Shown piece after piece: positions 22,001 through 31,699 of a stretch of DNA of 33,441 bases. Origin of the DNA: Mnemiopsis leidyi (lineage: Eukaryota > Ctenophora > Tentaculata > Lobata > Bolinopsidae); contig JH154302.1 in assembly GCA_000226015.1 (NCBI GenBank), forward strand, positions 35,494-68,934, in the 5' to 3' direction. Every line of letters begins with the position of its first letter. Positions within the stretch are counted from its first letter, which is position 1. The position numbers were made by a program, and so were the translations under genes. The notes beneath the pieces were generated by a model, which saw only the letters and a list, made by a program, of their open reading frames with translations, was not told the DNA's origin and ran no database searches.

Positions 22001-23884
22001 ACCTACAACATCGTCCCAAATGACGACACTCTGATTGATCTGAACTTCTTTATCGGTGACGCGTTTCCCGACAAGTCGGGAGAAATTCGTCCTCCTGTGG
22101 AGGGTGAAGATCTGATCAGGCTGAGTGTTGTTCCACACGAGGGGGAAAGAAGTACGGGTCCCTTTAGTTTCTCTCCAGATCAATGTGTTATCCCTGCCCG
22201 GGGCAGCTCCAAAGTTACCCTCAACTTCGATCCTCAATACGGGACGGGCAAATGTGACGGTGACTTCCACTCCTTCGCCCTGGCATACCAGAGTCTGGAT
22301 GGGAACGATAACTCTGGTTTGTGTACGAGATTGCAGGGTGAACAGGTCCCTCCCCTCAAGATCATGATGACAGGAAAAGTGGAGGTACCTGAAGTTGTGG
22401 TTACCGCGGAGGAACACGGTTTTACGTTCAAACTGATGGCGGGGATAATAAACTCACGAGTTAAGGAACACACCAAAGTTCACAAGATGTCCCTACTGAA
22501 CGGCAGCAAACTGCACCTCCAGTTTAAGATAGCAGCTTCTCTTCCCTTCACCTTACTGGATGAAAAGGTCGAGTATACTCTGACTCCCAGGCAGAAGATA
22601 AAGCTTGATCACGGTCTGGTTCTCTCTGAGAAACTTCTCACTTCTCTCCTCAACTCGACTAAACAGAATTTCCGCTTAAAATTCGACAAGTCGGAGGGTA
22701 AGTAAATATTGGAGTTTTTATTTTTTACCGAATTGGCCGTTTCTATGATCCAATATCTATGATAAATATAGGATGAAGAAATTAAGAGAGCCGCAAAATT
22801 TGTCTATGATCAAACCTACATTAGTACATTCTACAAACTGGTAATCAACATCAGGTCAGTTTATTGAGTCAGAGGAAGGTCAAGTTGAGGTGAATATCGA
22901 GGAACAGTTACTCCACAAATCTCATGAAGTAAACCTACCAGACGGAACTGTAGATACCATTGTTCAGCAGGTTTGTGTGGTACTGATATTGGATTTTATC
23001 AAATATTGGTTTTGTTTAATGTTAATATTGTTTGATAAACTAGAATTGGAAATATGTATCACGTGATTTATAACATGGTCTGCTATCAGGTTCCAGAGAA
23101 GAGGTTCCACCTTCACTCCCACCTTACTCTTCACTACAATAACGGTCACCAACAGAAGATCCCAGTTCACTGTCGGATCATCCTCCCAACTTTCTACATC
23201 TCCCCTCAAAACGTGGAGTTCGGAACATGTCTGGTCGGGCAGACTTCTCATCTGACCGTTAGACTGATCAACCCAAGCAATTCACCCCTCAGGTGGACCT
23301 CCGTCTATTCAGGAACGATTGGTTAGTTTGTGTCTTCTGGGAGTTTTTCATCCCTGTTTTATGATATTTTTAGTTTTCTGCAGAAAAGTATTTGATAAAG
23401 ATGCCATGAAGATGACACCTGGTGTACCACTGATATTAGTTGGTCTAACACTGATATTTGTTGGTGTAACACTAATAGTAGTTGGTCTAACACTTGGTTC
23501 CCCAGAGGAAGGAGAGTTTGGTATCAGTCCCTCTCACGGAGAGTTTACAAGAGCCGATAGCGTTCTTCTCAACCTGACATTCACAGCCAAGTCGTGTAGT
23601 CCTTCACGGGGAACTTATACATTTACTGGTAATTTCGAACTTTTACGTCCAAAATAGTGGCAAATAATATTGCCACAATTCTAGCACTGTGGTATGAGTA
23701 TGACCTGAAGATAGACTGTTGACAGAATTTATAGTTCATACCGTAATATTGATACATTTAACTTTACATGACTTCACGTCTATAACCTGCAAAAATACAT
23801 TCAGGCACGCCAGGGAACAGGACACTACATTTGTCTCTTAGAGGCGTTGGATCTCACGACGAGCGTATGCAGCGGCTTTTGTAA
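13027..23884 (+). CDS. DLEC1: DLEC1 (CFAP81), complete 23-exon gene
   Basis: Exons: 13027-13116, 13221-13361, 13522-13660, 13945-14090, 14387-14483, 14906-14994, 15119-15247, 15406-15676, 15927-16034, 16387-16532, 18445-18559, 18729-18849, 18960-19134, 19292-19589, 19729-19847, 20295-20477, 20605-20747, 20874-21027, 21134-22697, 22855-22970, 23090-23321, 23506-23628, 23805-23884. Phase carries through every junction to 1592 codons plus stop; human DLEC1 is about 1755. An in-frame TAA precedes the first ATG. Matches along the length include VLSSVFGDLYSQDV, a coiled segment, RPPPVLS then LDCGYC, MWGEYHDTL with VGDLDPVEIP, IRLDWETY, VEFGTCLVGQ and the terminal GSHDER. The repeated beta segments are the ASH/MSP-type Ig domains of axonemal proteins. 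DLEC1 is a cilia/flagella-associated protein and a reported tumour suppressor in mammals. Introns 5 and 10 have unusual donors, and intron 10 holds a GST-like gene. Confidence 0.92.
14064..14270 (+). repeat. 68-bp tandem triplication covering a DLEC1 exon end and splice donor
   Basis: Three near-perfect 68-bp units start at 14064, 14132 and 14200. Each contains the last 27 bases of DLEC1 exon 4 and its donor (ACCGAG then GTAAGAG), giving three identical donors at 14091, 14159 and 14227. Only the first keeps the frame, since 68 is not a multiple of three and a stop follows in the second unit. Confidence 0.95.
14488..14697. repeat. 15-bp minisatellite in DLEC1 intron 5
   Basis: About thirteen imperfect copies of a TCCTCATTATTCATT-like unit. 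It is open in one frame only because the unit is divisible by three; the resulting Ser/Leu/Phe-repeat frame is not a gene. Confidence 0.9.
16635..16640 (-). terminator. Polyadenylation signal of the nested GST-like gene
   Basis: AATAAA on the minus strand, about 50 bases after the GST stop codon and inside DLEC1 intron 10. Confidence 0.55.
16690..17868 (-). CDS. Glutathione S-transferase-like protein, Mu-type fold, nested in DLEC1 intron 10
   Basis: Exons in transcript order: 17841-17868, 17546-17701, 17265-17424, 16690-17086. They join in phase to 246 codons plus stop, a full GST length. The C-terminal half is clearly GST: INKVCYDPENEVSFDL (class Mu has ICYNPEFE at this point), LPKVNAMITAL, GANPCYADFLAYACLYDLRQ and the FFRAMESLPELKEWF helix. 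The N-terminal thioredoxin-like part (KMMLKYCGIEYD, DLDGKITENFILMRSLG) fits the same pattern but lacks usual glutathione-site features: the position of the Mu catalytic tyrosine reads proline, the loop proline is absent, and the Gln-Ser of QSNAIL reads Glu-Asn. Glutathione transfer is therefore doubtful. The whole gene lies on the opposite strand within intron 10 of DLEC1. Confidence 0.85.
17927..18444. other. Remainder of DLEC1 intron 10, upstream of the nested gene
   Basis: AT-rich, with no conserved frame. It would contain the promoter of the nested GST-like gene; no specific element is recognisable. Confidence 0.4.
23424..23503. repeat. 24-bp imperfect tandem repeat in DLEC1 intron 21
   Basis: About three copies of a unit like GTTGGTCTAACACTGATATT, abutting the acceptor of exon 22. 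The open frame through it is a by-product of the repeat. Confidence 0.8.
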
Positions 23885-24067
23885 TAGTGAAACTGGGAGT
23901 GTGTGTATTGTGTATTGTGCAGCTGCAATTATATCAATATATCTAATTCATACTTCTGAATCAGGGCGGTATTAAAGATCAAAAAGAGCTGCAGCTTACT
24001 TTTCCTTAAGTGATTTTATTGAAGTCGGATGCTATTCGCCTATGCACAAAATCAGACGATCATAGAA

Positions 24068-24073
24068 AATAAA
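24068..24073 (+). terminator. Candidate polyadenylation signal of DLEC1
   Basis: AATAAA about 185 bases after the DLEC1 stop at 23882-23884. The remainder of 23885-24350 shows no gene. Confidence 0.45.
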
Positions 24074-24351
24074 ATAATTAAAACATGCTTTAGCGCCAGA
24101 AAACGTTTGATTTAATAAGATTTGCTGATTCAATGCATCAGCAGGGCCAAGTTGAAGTTGTGTTTATTTTTTGAAGGCATTGAAAAATAAGATTTATGAA
24201 GTAACACTCAGCGAATTTGGCATTGAATTTAGTGTTACACTTACAATTTCAGTTTCATTTTTCTGCTAAAAAGTAGTTATAGATCTAGAAAAACATATAT
24301 TTTTGCTCAAAGTCAAACCAATATGTGATACGGTACACATATTGAACGAGA

Positions 24352-24392
24352 TTGTCGCGGTGATACCATACCCGACTCTCGCTGCTCAAAAG
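24352..24392 (+). repeat. Family A copy 2 (partial)
   Basis: Begins TTGTCGCGGTGATACC, then CCGACTCTCGCTGCT; truncated where a family B fragment follows. Confidence 0.7.
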
Positions 24393-24414
24393 TAAGTTAT
24401 CAACCTAGTCCTAC

Positions 24415-24470
24415 TTGTAGGTTGATAACATACTGTCGCGGCCATCACGCATTTCTGGCCTAGCCTGGTT
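24415..24470 (-). repeat. Family B copy 3 (partial)
   Basis: Reverse-strand match to the right half of family B, from the GTAGGTTGATAAC hairpin end through GCGGCCATCACGC to CTGGCC. With upstream bases it forms an 11-bp inverted repeat (GTTATCAACCT...AGGTTGATAAC). Confidence 0.7.
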
Positions 24471-24656
24471 GCTAAACACGTATATCCCTGTGCGAGCTTA
24501 GCGCAAAATTGAAAATAAGGACGGACGGACGCGCGACGCAAAAGCTCCCAACAGGGCGCGCGCAGCGCGAGCCACTTGCGCGTTGCGGCCCATTTTCAAT
24601 TTGCCGCCCCTACGGAGCCGAGCGGCAGCTTCGCGGCAGCAGGTCATGGGCAACGT

Positions 24657-24821
24657 CTTGTCGCGATGATACCATACTCTTGTACGGCAGCGCGCACCCT
24701 CCTGTCATTTTATTCGCTTCGAATGAGTGTCGGACGAAGTCAGACAACCCGACTCACGCAGCTAAAGCTGAACGAGATCGTTTCTTTAGAACGGTAGCGT
24801 AGACGGATATAATCTCGTCAA
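24657..24821 (+). repeat. Family A copy 3, interrupted
   Basis: The left end (TTGTCGCGATGATACC) and the right part (CCGACTCACGCAGCTAAAGC through ATAATCTCGTCAAG) are split by about 73 bp at roughly 24676-24746. That inserted segment recurs inverted at 25519-25614. Confidence 0.75.
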
Positions 24822-24865
24822 GCAACGTCTGACAACGAGCCACAGGCCCACATGAGGGCTATGTT

Positions 24866-24923
24866 GGCTTATCAACTGGCCTGGCAACATGATTCTTAAA
24901 AAATTCTAAACGCGCATCGCCCA
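24866..24923 (-). repeat. Family B copy 4 (partial, diverged)
   Basis: Reverse-strand match to the left half of family B: CTGGCCTGGC, then AAAAAATTCTAAACGCGCAT and CGCCC. Confidence 0.55.
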
Positions 24924-24985
24924 TTTATCAACTGCAACCTACAAAAAATAAGTCAGCAAAAAAAGCCTAACGGGGTCCCTTGGCC

Positions 24986-25050
24986 TTGTCGCGGTGATAC
25001 CCGACTCACGCCGCGCAGCTGAAACGTTAAACTGATATAATCTCGTCAAG
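24986..25050 (+). repeat. Family A copy 4
   Basis: TTGTCGCGGTGATACCCGAC at the left and ATAATCTCGTCAAG at the right, with a shortened middle. Confidence 0.75.
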
Positions 25051-25063
25051 AGGTCCCGGTCCC

Positions 25064-25158
25064 TTGTCGAGATGTTACCCGACCCGCGCGCGGCTCGCAG
25101 TTTTCTGCTAGCTCCTCTAACGTTTCGTTAGAACGTTAGACGGATATCATCTCGTCAA
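25064..25158 (+). repeat. Family A copy 5 (diverged)
   Basis: Same ends as copy 4 (TTGTCGAGATGTTACCCGAC and CATCTCGTCAAC) with a CGTTTCGTTAGAACG middle; it lies immediately downstream of copy 4. Confidence 0.65.
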
Positions 25159-25430
25159 CAACCGGTCCCCAGACAATTTTAAGCGCCGCGCGCGAGCCAC
25201 CATTCTAGCCACTATTCTAGCTGCGTCATGCGTAGCAGCCGCCGTCCGGGTTTAATCGGTTGCTTTGCGTTGCGGCCCATTTTCAAATTAAATTTCAATT
25301 GCCGTCCCTGGCCCTACAGAGCGGCAACCTCGCGCGCGGCCAAGCAGCTGAACAATGAACCAGTTATTCCGAGCTGATGGAAACGAAATATATACCAGCA
25401 AAGCTAATTTTGCAAGGAGGTGTCTCAAAT

Positions 25431-25497
25431 TTGACGAGATTATATCCATCTACCGTTGTAACGAAACGATCTCGTGAGTCGGGTATCACCGCGACAA
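25431..25497 (-). repeat. Family A copy 6
   Basis: Reverse-strand copy: TTGACGAGATTATATCCATC, then CGAAACGATCTCGT and GTCGGGTATCACCGCGACAA. Confidence 0.8.
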
Positions 25498-25518
25498 TCT
25501 CAAATCAAAACAAATGAT

Positions 25519-25614
25519 ATGTTGTCAGACTTTGTCCGACCCTCATTCCAAGCGAATAGAGGAAAATAAAATTCCCGGAGAATAAAATAACGGGAGGGTG
25601 TGCGCTGCTGTACA
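25519..25614 (-). repeat. Inverted copy of the segment inside family A copy 3
   Basis: TGTTGTCAGACTTTGTCCGA through GGGAGGGTGTGCGCTG is the reverse complement, with changes, of roughly 24675-24746, and carries an extra 20-30 bp of AATAAAAT-type duplication. Confidence 0.65.
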
Positions 25615-25673
25615 AATGATATGTGAGACCAGAGACACCTTTTAAAATCAAAACAAATGTGAGACCTAGACTC

Positions 25674-25720
25674 TTGTCGCGGTGATACCCGACTCACGCA
25701 GCTAAAGCTGAACGGTAAAC
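25674..25720 (+). repeat. Family A copy 7 (left half)
   Basis: TTGTCGCGGTGATACCCGAC followed by CACGCAGCTAAAGCTGAACG, then truncated. Confidence 0.75.
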
Positions 25721-26107
25721 ATATATAAAGCTGTGAATCATGAATGTCCTTGCTGAACGGCATGTTAAACAAGGAACTGAAGCAGCTGGGTTCCGTCTAG
25801 GCTCAATTCTTTACACTCAAGTCAATATGTTCGTTTAATACGTCCTCTTGATCCAATAATCTTGTCAAGTGAGACTCTCAAATTTAATCAAAACAACTTG
25901 GAAACACTTCCCCACGAATACCGTTCTCTTAATACCATTCTGCAAAGGACCGTCACAGATTTGGATTGTTTCCCGAACCGTAAAAATTAGTTAAAAAATT
26001 GGAAAATCGACCTGAAAAACTTTTGATCCAATGATCTTGTCCAAAAGCGGGGTATATTAAATTAACTGTGTCTAAGGTTTTAAGCAAATAATTCGATTAA
26101 TCTTTAT

Positions 26108-26170
26108 GGACTTACTTCCTTCTCAGACACAAGTTCAGTAGTTTGTCATATTCTTAAAGGAAGTAAGTCC
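26108..26170. repeat. 14-bp inverted repeat
   Basis: GGACTTACTTCCTT (26108-26121) and AAGGAAGTAAGTCC (26157-26170) are exact reverse complements 35 bases apart, just before family A copy 8. It may be a small foldback element. Confidence 0.7.
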
Positions 26171-26208
26171 AATATTTCGGAGAAAAGGACATATAAAGTC
26201 CATATTAC

Positions 26209-26289
26209 TTGACGAGATTATCTCCGTCTACCGTTCTAACGAAACGATCTCGTTCAGCTTTAGCTGCGTGAGTCGGGTATCACCGCGAT
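26209..26289 (-). repeat. Family A copy 8, most complete copy
   Basis: A full-length reverse copy of about 80 bp running TTGACGAGATTATCTCCGTC, CGTTCTAACGAAACGATCTC, GTTCAGCTTTAGCTGCGTGA, GTCGGGTATCACCGCGA. Confidence 0.8.
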
Positions 26290-26848
26290 TAAGTGAGACA
26301 AGAAAAAACCAGTGCTGGAAATTCACTTGATAACCAGATGCGATGATATCTGTTTAATTTTCGAACAATAAATCTAAGCTATAGAGCTACACGCGTATTT
26401 ATCAGTCATTTGATAAACTTACGAGGACACAAGGTATTGCCTGGGGGCTTCAGTCTTCGAATGGGACCGTAGAGAGAGCCAAACAGTGCCCGGTAAACAA
26501 GGTAATGATGTAATTACCAGATATAGTATAATAGTATAAGAATTATGACTTCAATATCATCACATATATCATTGCGTCTAAAATAATTATCATCATCAGT
26601 GATCATAATGATTCACAATTTATGTTAAAATCGATAGTGCTTTCAGCTTCAAATCAGTTCACAGTTCATATCAGTTAGTTGTCCCTGGTTAATCATCCTT
26701 GGCGCATCTCTAGCTGAAAGTTAATTTTTCATCTGCTTAACACCTTATTTGGAGTTAAATTATACTTCAATAAAAGCCGCTCTAATTAAGGGCATAGTTG
26801 TTGCTTTTGTTGCTTGAGTTCATGATCACAATACAAGGAAGAATTCTT
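26290..26848. other. Intergenic / TTC39 3' flank, no gene seen
   Basis: AT-rich with no conserved frame on either strand. It includes the 3' flank of the TTC39-like gene; no polyadenylation hexamer was assigned with confidence. Confidence 0.4.
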
Positions 26849-29800
26849 TCAAGTAGCACATTGGGCCGAAGTCTTGATACGCTCTGTCAAATTGTGAACC
26901 TGAAGGCAAACATGTTGTCTTAAGAATTAAGCCTGTACATGAGGAGCTAAATATATAACCCTTACAAAAATACGAAATGCAAGTATACTTCAACTTGAAT
27001 GATATATGAGGATTGAGCAATGCTAAATGTTGCTAAGGGTATGGAGAGCTAGAGGTGGTTTCAACTGGTATGTAACATGTGAATGACTCAATATCAATGA
27101 TTTGACACCCTGGAATCAAATTATTGTTCGTAGACAATTAATCTCAGCATTAAGATTGTACTATACCTTGAACATAACTCTGCTTTCCAAAGAGTATTTG
27201 ATTTTTGAAGAGACCTTTTTACAAGATTTTACATATTCCATCGCTTTCTTATAGTCTCCTTTTAACCAATGAAGTTCTGCCATCTCGTAATTTCCCCAAC
27301 CAATGATGAAATGATCAAGAGATATTTGCTTCTCTGAATGTTTAATGCATAATCTTATGAATTATTTTCATGTTAAGAGAGCTGTGGTATGAATAAAATA
27401 AATCAATATATAATATGGTGCCAGTGGTTTAATTGTATCTTAAGCTCTTACTCAGGGATGAACAGTATAAATTCCTCTCACCATAAGATAATGATAATGT
27501 TAGAGAGTCTTCTGCCTTCTGCATATATGACCCATCTCGTTCAGGATCATCTTTAGTTAACAAATAGCAATGTTTCCACAGTACTCCCTGTAATTAAAAT
27601 TATCTGTTCCTATAACAACAATTTACTAATGGTAAAGCCTTACAATGAGTTAAGCTTTGTCACAGCACAATAACACAACAACTATTTAATTTTCTTTACA
27701 CTCAGACCAAAATTCAGAGAAACATGAATTTAAGAAAAACACTCACAACCATAAGATGACCAAGTCCTCTATCATCAGGGCAAAGTTGAATGTCTGTGAT
27801 ACCATTGACCAATTTGTCATCACATTGGTGTATAAAATCTTTTGCAGTTGCTACATCTAATAGTGAAAATATACCCCAGATATACATTGCCTGTACGAAA
27901 TGGGTCCTTTTTGAAAATTACAAAGTTGAAAGTTACAAATTTTGAATCCAAAGTTTGAAAATTACTTATTTGTATACTAAGACAACAGCATACTATATAC
28001 TGGTATACCTCCAATGCTGGCAAAAATAAAAAGTTCTTCTGATTCTTGAAGCTTCTTGCTTTTCGTACGCAGTACTTTTCAATTTGCAATCGCTTTCCTG
28101 CCACTCTTATTTGATATTCCTTTACATCTTTGAAGAGAGTTGTTATGTTGGGGTTGTTTGCATACCTGTAGGTGGCTTAATTTAAAATATGATCATTGGA
28201 CCAAACTGTTTTAAGCTAAGATCAAGATTTTTTTCAATTATCAAAATTGTCCCATCAGAAACATTATATTATTAAGCATACTTTCTGGATGGATCACTGT
28301 CGACAAATTGAGCATGCCGAAAGGTAGCAAGCAGGTAGAGATAGGAAGTCTTACTCCAATTGCTTGCTCCAAATAGTCTTTCTGCATATTCTGCTGCTTC
28401 ATTCCATTTTTGTTCCAATGATGATATCCACATTAATTCAAACCAGCATGTATGGTGCATTGTGACCCATTCATTCTGTCAAAAAGCAGGATATTTTGGT
28501 CATAAATAACTTTAGTCGCTCTTGAAAACAAGCCTGTATGTCTAACACATTTCAATTTGCCCAGTGGAGTTCTTAGTAAGATCATGGTAATTCTTCTATT
28601 TCTATTTAAATAGTACCTGTAACATTATGCAGTTTTCAAAAGTATGCCTGGCAGCCTTTAAATCTCGTCTTAATTCTTCTGCCCTTCCAGCAAAGAATTT
28701 AAAAGATACACAAACTGGGTGTCTTTCTAAATACTTAGAAGTGAGTCTGTCCACGGTACCAAGGTTCATGTTGTACGGGTCGAGATGAAATTTAAAAGCA
28801 GTTTCGTATGCAATTATTGCCTGAAAATACTTATTTATCAAATATCCTATCAATATTTTATGTAATTTTCAATGAAAGATTAAATTCGATTTTTCGGGTC
28901 AATTGATTATGTAATTCACGTTTATTTTAGCCTATCACAATTAACCTGTGCACAAAATGGTGACCGCAAACCATCAAAGTCTACTCCTTGAGATAGGGCT
29001 TTTATTCCGTCTGCAGTGTCACCTTGTAAGCCAACAAGTTCCAAGATCTTTAATAACTTCTGTAAAATTCCACCTTTAATCGTTGTAAATCTTGTTCATC
29101 ATTTCCATCTTTGGCTTTTCTTTGATTTTGAAAAATCCTATCTTAAATAACAATAAATGAAGCTCTATTGACCAATCACTTTTTATGATGGATTAATTTC
29201 ACTCACCGGTGGAACCATTGACAATGCAATCTGAAAGCATCCATAACCCAAACAAATGCCAGAAAGAAAATCGTTTGACAAATATTCCTAGAAATAAATG
29301 ATTTAAATTTTCGCTGGTACAGTATGATCATTCCTAAACAAGAATGTCTCTCTTACTGTATAGCTTAAAGTACAATTTAGGGCTTCATAAAGATACAGAA
29401 TTCTTATAGTTATTTGGCGTTTTTTTTCATATCACCGGCTCAGACTTAAAATTTAAATTCTTGCACAAATAGGTGCTTATTAAATGAATAAAATAGTTTG
29501 AATGTTACAAAAACAGATTATACCGGTACAGTTACTTGCTGTGTTTGCTTATCCTTGCTTTGACAACGTATTTGTTATACAAATCTTTATAAATCCCATA
29601 AGACGTTCTTCCCTGAACAATAATGTTATGATTTAGCGTTAGTCATTTACTGGTGCAGACTGCAGTGAATAGTAAATATAGTAAATAGATATTTGCATCA
29701 TAGCACCACAGTCTTGTCAGTGACTTTGTTCAGAACAATGTTCAACCGATGTACCTTGACAGCACCTTTTATCATGGCTATGACAGAGTCACTCTGAGTA

Positions 29801-31222
29801 AAAGACAGAAGTGATGTGAGGAGGAGGGTCTCAGCGTAGAGCAGTTCAGCTACAACCTAAAATGTATTTGATAGAACATGACAGTTCAGCTACAACCTAC
29901 CTAATACAATAATTTTTGCTTATTTTGACAATTGACGAATATTTGATGCACTCAATTGAATCTGGGGTTAGAATGTTGTTACCTCTTCATATGTGGGAGC
30001 TTTCATGCGTAAGTAATCTGTTCGTTTTTGACGCTTCGAGTCCGTGAGCTCCAGGCCTTTGGCCAAAATTGAGTAACCTTTCTCAATCTCACGTGAATCG
30101 TATGTCATTATGGCCTGAGTAGGTAAATTATATAATGTGACCACATGGTCAATACGACAGCAATAGACCACCGAAAACTTTACTTGACATATTCAGAAAA
30201 GGCTGTCAAAGTGTCAAGTGATTGGAAAAGTCATGACTTCTCTTAAAGTATAAAAATGTCAAGAAGTTGTTCAAGAAGTTGAAAGTATTAAGATAATGAA
30301 ATGTGATTGTACCTGAAATGTAAGCATGGCCCCATACCCCAAAGCAAAATGCATGTCAGTTTCACAGTGCTTTTTTAAGATGGCCTCTGCTTCGTGAAAT
30401 CTGAAATCGGTTAGATATTAACAATTATTTTCACTAAACAGAAACGGTTATTGTGTTGCTTATTTTACAGCGATTTACTGGAAAAACAGAGACTGTCCTC
30501 GATTAATAACAAAACTATGTTGCAACTTTAATTTAATCGAACTTTCACGTGTTATTTAATGGATAAAGCACTGTTATCGTTAATGAATTATCACACTTGT
30601 TGTCGAAGAGTAAATCCAAAGATTTATGGACCAGTTCCATGTTCAAGTTAATGTCCAAATCTAGGTCAACTATCATTTCTGGAGTTGTCATCGCTGACAG
30701 GTTGTTTTCTCTTTCTATCGTTCTGTTCTGCTCGATGAGATCTGAGAAAGGTTTGTATTTCTAGATTAAAATTCTACTATCTAGTCTATTCTATAATCTA
30801 TTCTGCACTGTCTAATCAGTTTGATGGAAAACTTAAGTTCACACACAAATCTCACGGGTCTTGTCTTTTTCACGACTGCACGCTCAGAAAACAATCCTAA
30901 AATCTGGAGATGGATTTTGGAACCCCCACTACCTACCAATGAAAGGGCCTGGTTTGGGTTCTGAATCCTCAGTCCCAGAGGGAGCATCTACGTCAGATGG
31001 TATGGCTATGTTACTTTCAGGGACTGCCACAGCGACAAGATTGTCTTCAAGAAACCCCTCTCCTGATTCATTCCTAACCGTTCTTTCCACTGAATCATCT
31101 CTTAGAGTCTGCTGTGGTGATGGCCCCATTTCACGAAGATCAGCTGCAGCTCTCTCAGCATTGTGTGAACCGTCTTGAGAACTCTCTCCACTGCTTCTCT
31201 GTCTAAACAAGCCAAACACCAT
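26849..31222 (-). CDS. Tetratricopeptide repeat protein of the TTC39 family (TTC39C-like)
   Basis: Exons in transcript order: 30937-31222, 30597-30741, 30313-30400, 29983-30114, 29755-29856, 29536-29612, 29207-29287, 28946-29059, 28617-28820, 28282-28475, 28009-28165, 27747-27890, 27482-27587, 27167-27333, 26849-26899. All junctions keep phase except exon 6 to exon 7, where one base is unaccounted for: a small exon was missed or the exon 6 donor is misplaced. The protein is about 670-685 residues; human TTC39C is about 580, and a 95-residue Ser/Glu-rich N-terminus explains the excess. TTC39 landmarks are LLFDNKFHEAEAILKKH, AIMTYDSREIEKG, GYGCFQIALSMVPP then KLLKILELVGLQGD, FFAGRAEELRRDLKAA, QKWNEAAEYAERL and YKKAMEYVKSC; the last three are TPR helices. 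TTC39C has been linked to cilium assembly in vertebrates. Its role here is inferred from family only. Confidence 0.85.
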
Positions 31223-31699
31223 GTTCTGAAGGTTTTAAGGATCCGAAGATTAATTCTGGCTTTCTTGACAGAGAAGGTTTGCGATGTTGCAATTTGTATT
31301 CACGATGCATTTATTTACACAAAATTGGCGCAAAATTATACATTGCAACAAAAGTTTAAAATTTAAATTGATTTTTATGTGTACCAACTGTACCAACAAT
31401 GTAAACCATCTGCATCACCAAGTTAAACTAAACAATTTGTACTGTTACCGTTTAAAGTACACTGCTCTGTAATCTAGCGTGGGTTTCCATGATATGCAAA
31501 CTTTTTAGAGAACAAAAGTGGAACGCCTGTAAACATAGTGGATTAAATTGTTGTCATTTCTTACTATAGAATGTGATCGTGTTTTTTCGAATGCCAACAT
31601 CTGCTGACGTAATAAGCGAAGAAAAATGATAACTTAACCATTAACCAATGATAACTTAACCAATGATAACTTAACCAATGATAACTTTACCATTTAAGG
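31223..31699. promoter_or_regulatory. Divergent spacer between TTC39-like gene and gene at 31700
   Basis: This 477-bp spacer separates two start codons that point away from each other, so it probably holds both promoters. Near the right gene, AACCAATGATAACTT is repeated exactly three times in tandem (31643-31687); each unit contains CCAAT. No TATA element is evident. The promoter role is inferred from layout. Confidence 0.45.

Larger units (their letters stand above)
24352..26289. repeat. Repeat nest, GC-richer, containing seven copies of family A and two of family B
   Basis: The stretch departs from the AT-rich background (CGCGCG runs, GCGGCC blocks). It is made of repeated pieces in both orientations, several shared with 8.8-9.3 kb. 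A separate piece (CGTTGCGGCCCATTTTCAA and following) is repeated directly near 24583 and 25268. No protein-coding frame of substance is present, so this looks like nested short non-autonomous elements. Confidence 0.75.

Noticed and set aside
21193..22476. Several long minus-strand open frames (163-165 codons) opposite DLEC1 exon 19
   Set aside because: They mirror a strongly supported coding exon in antisense and carry no motif of their own.
24509..24802. 97-codon open frame in the GC-rich repeat nest
   Set aside because: It runs across several unrelated repeat pieces (families A and B and others) and has no protein similarity; GC-rich sequence lacks stops by composition.
24352..26289. tRNA-derived SINE interpretation of family A
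   Set aside because: I looked for A-box and B-box promoter motifs and a tRNA fold in the copies and could not find a convincing match.
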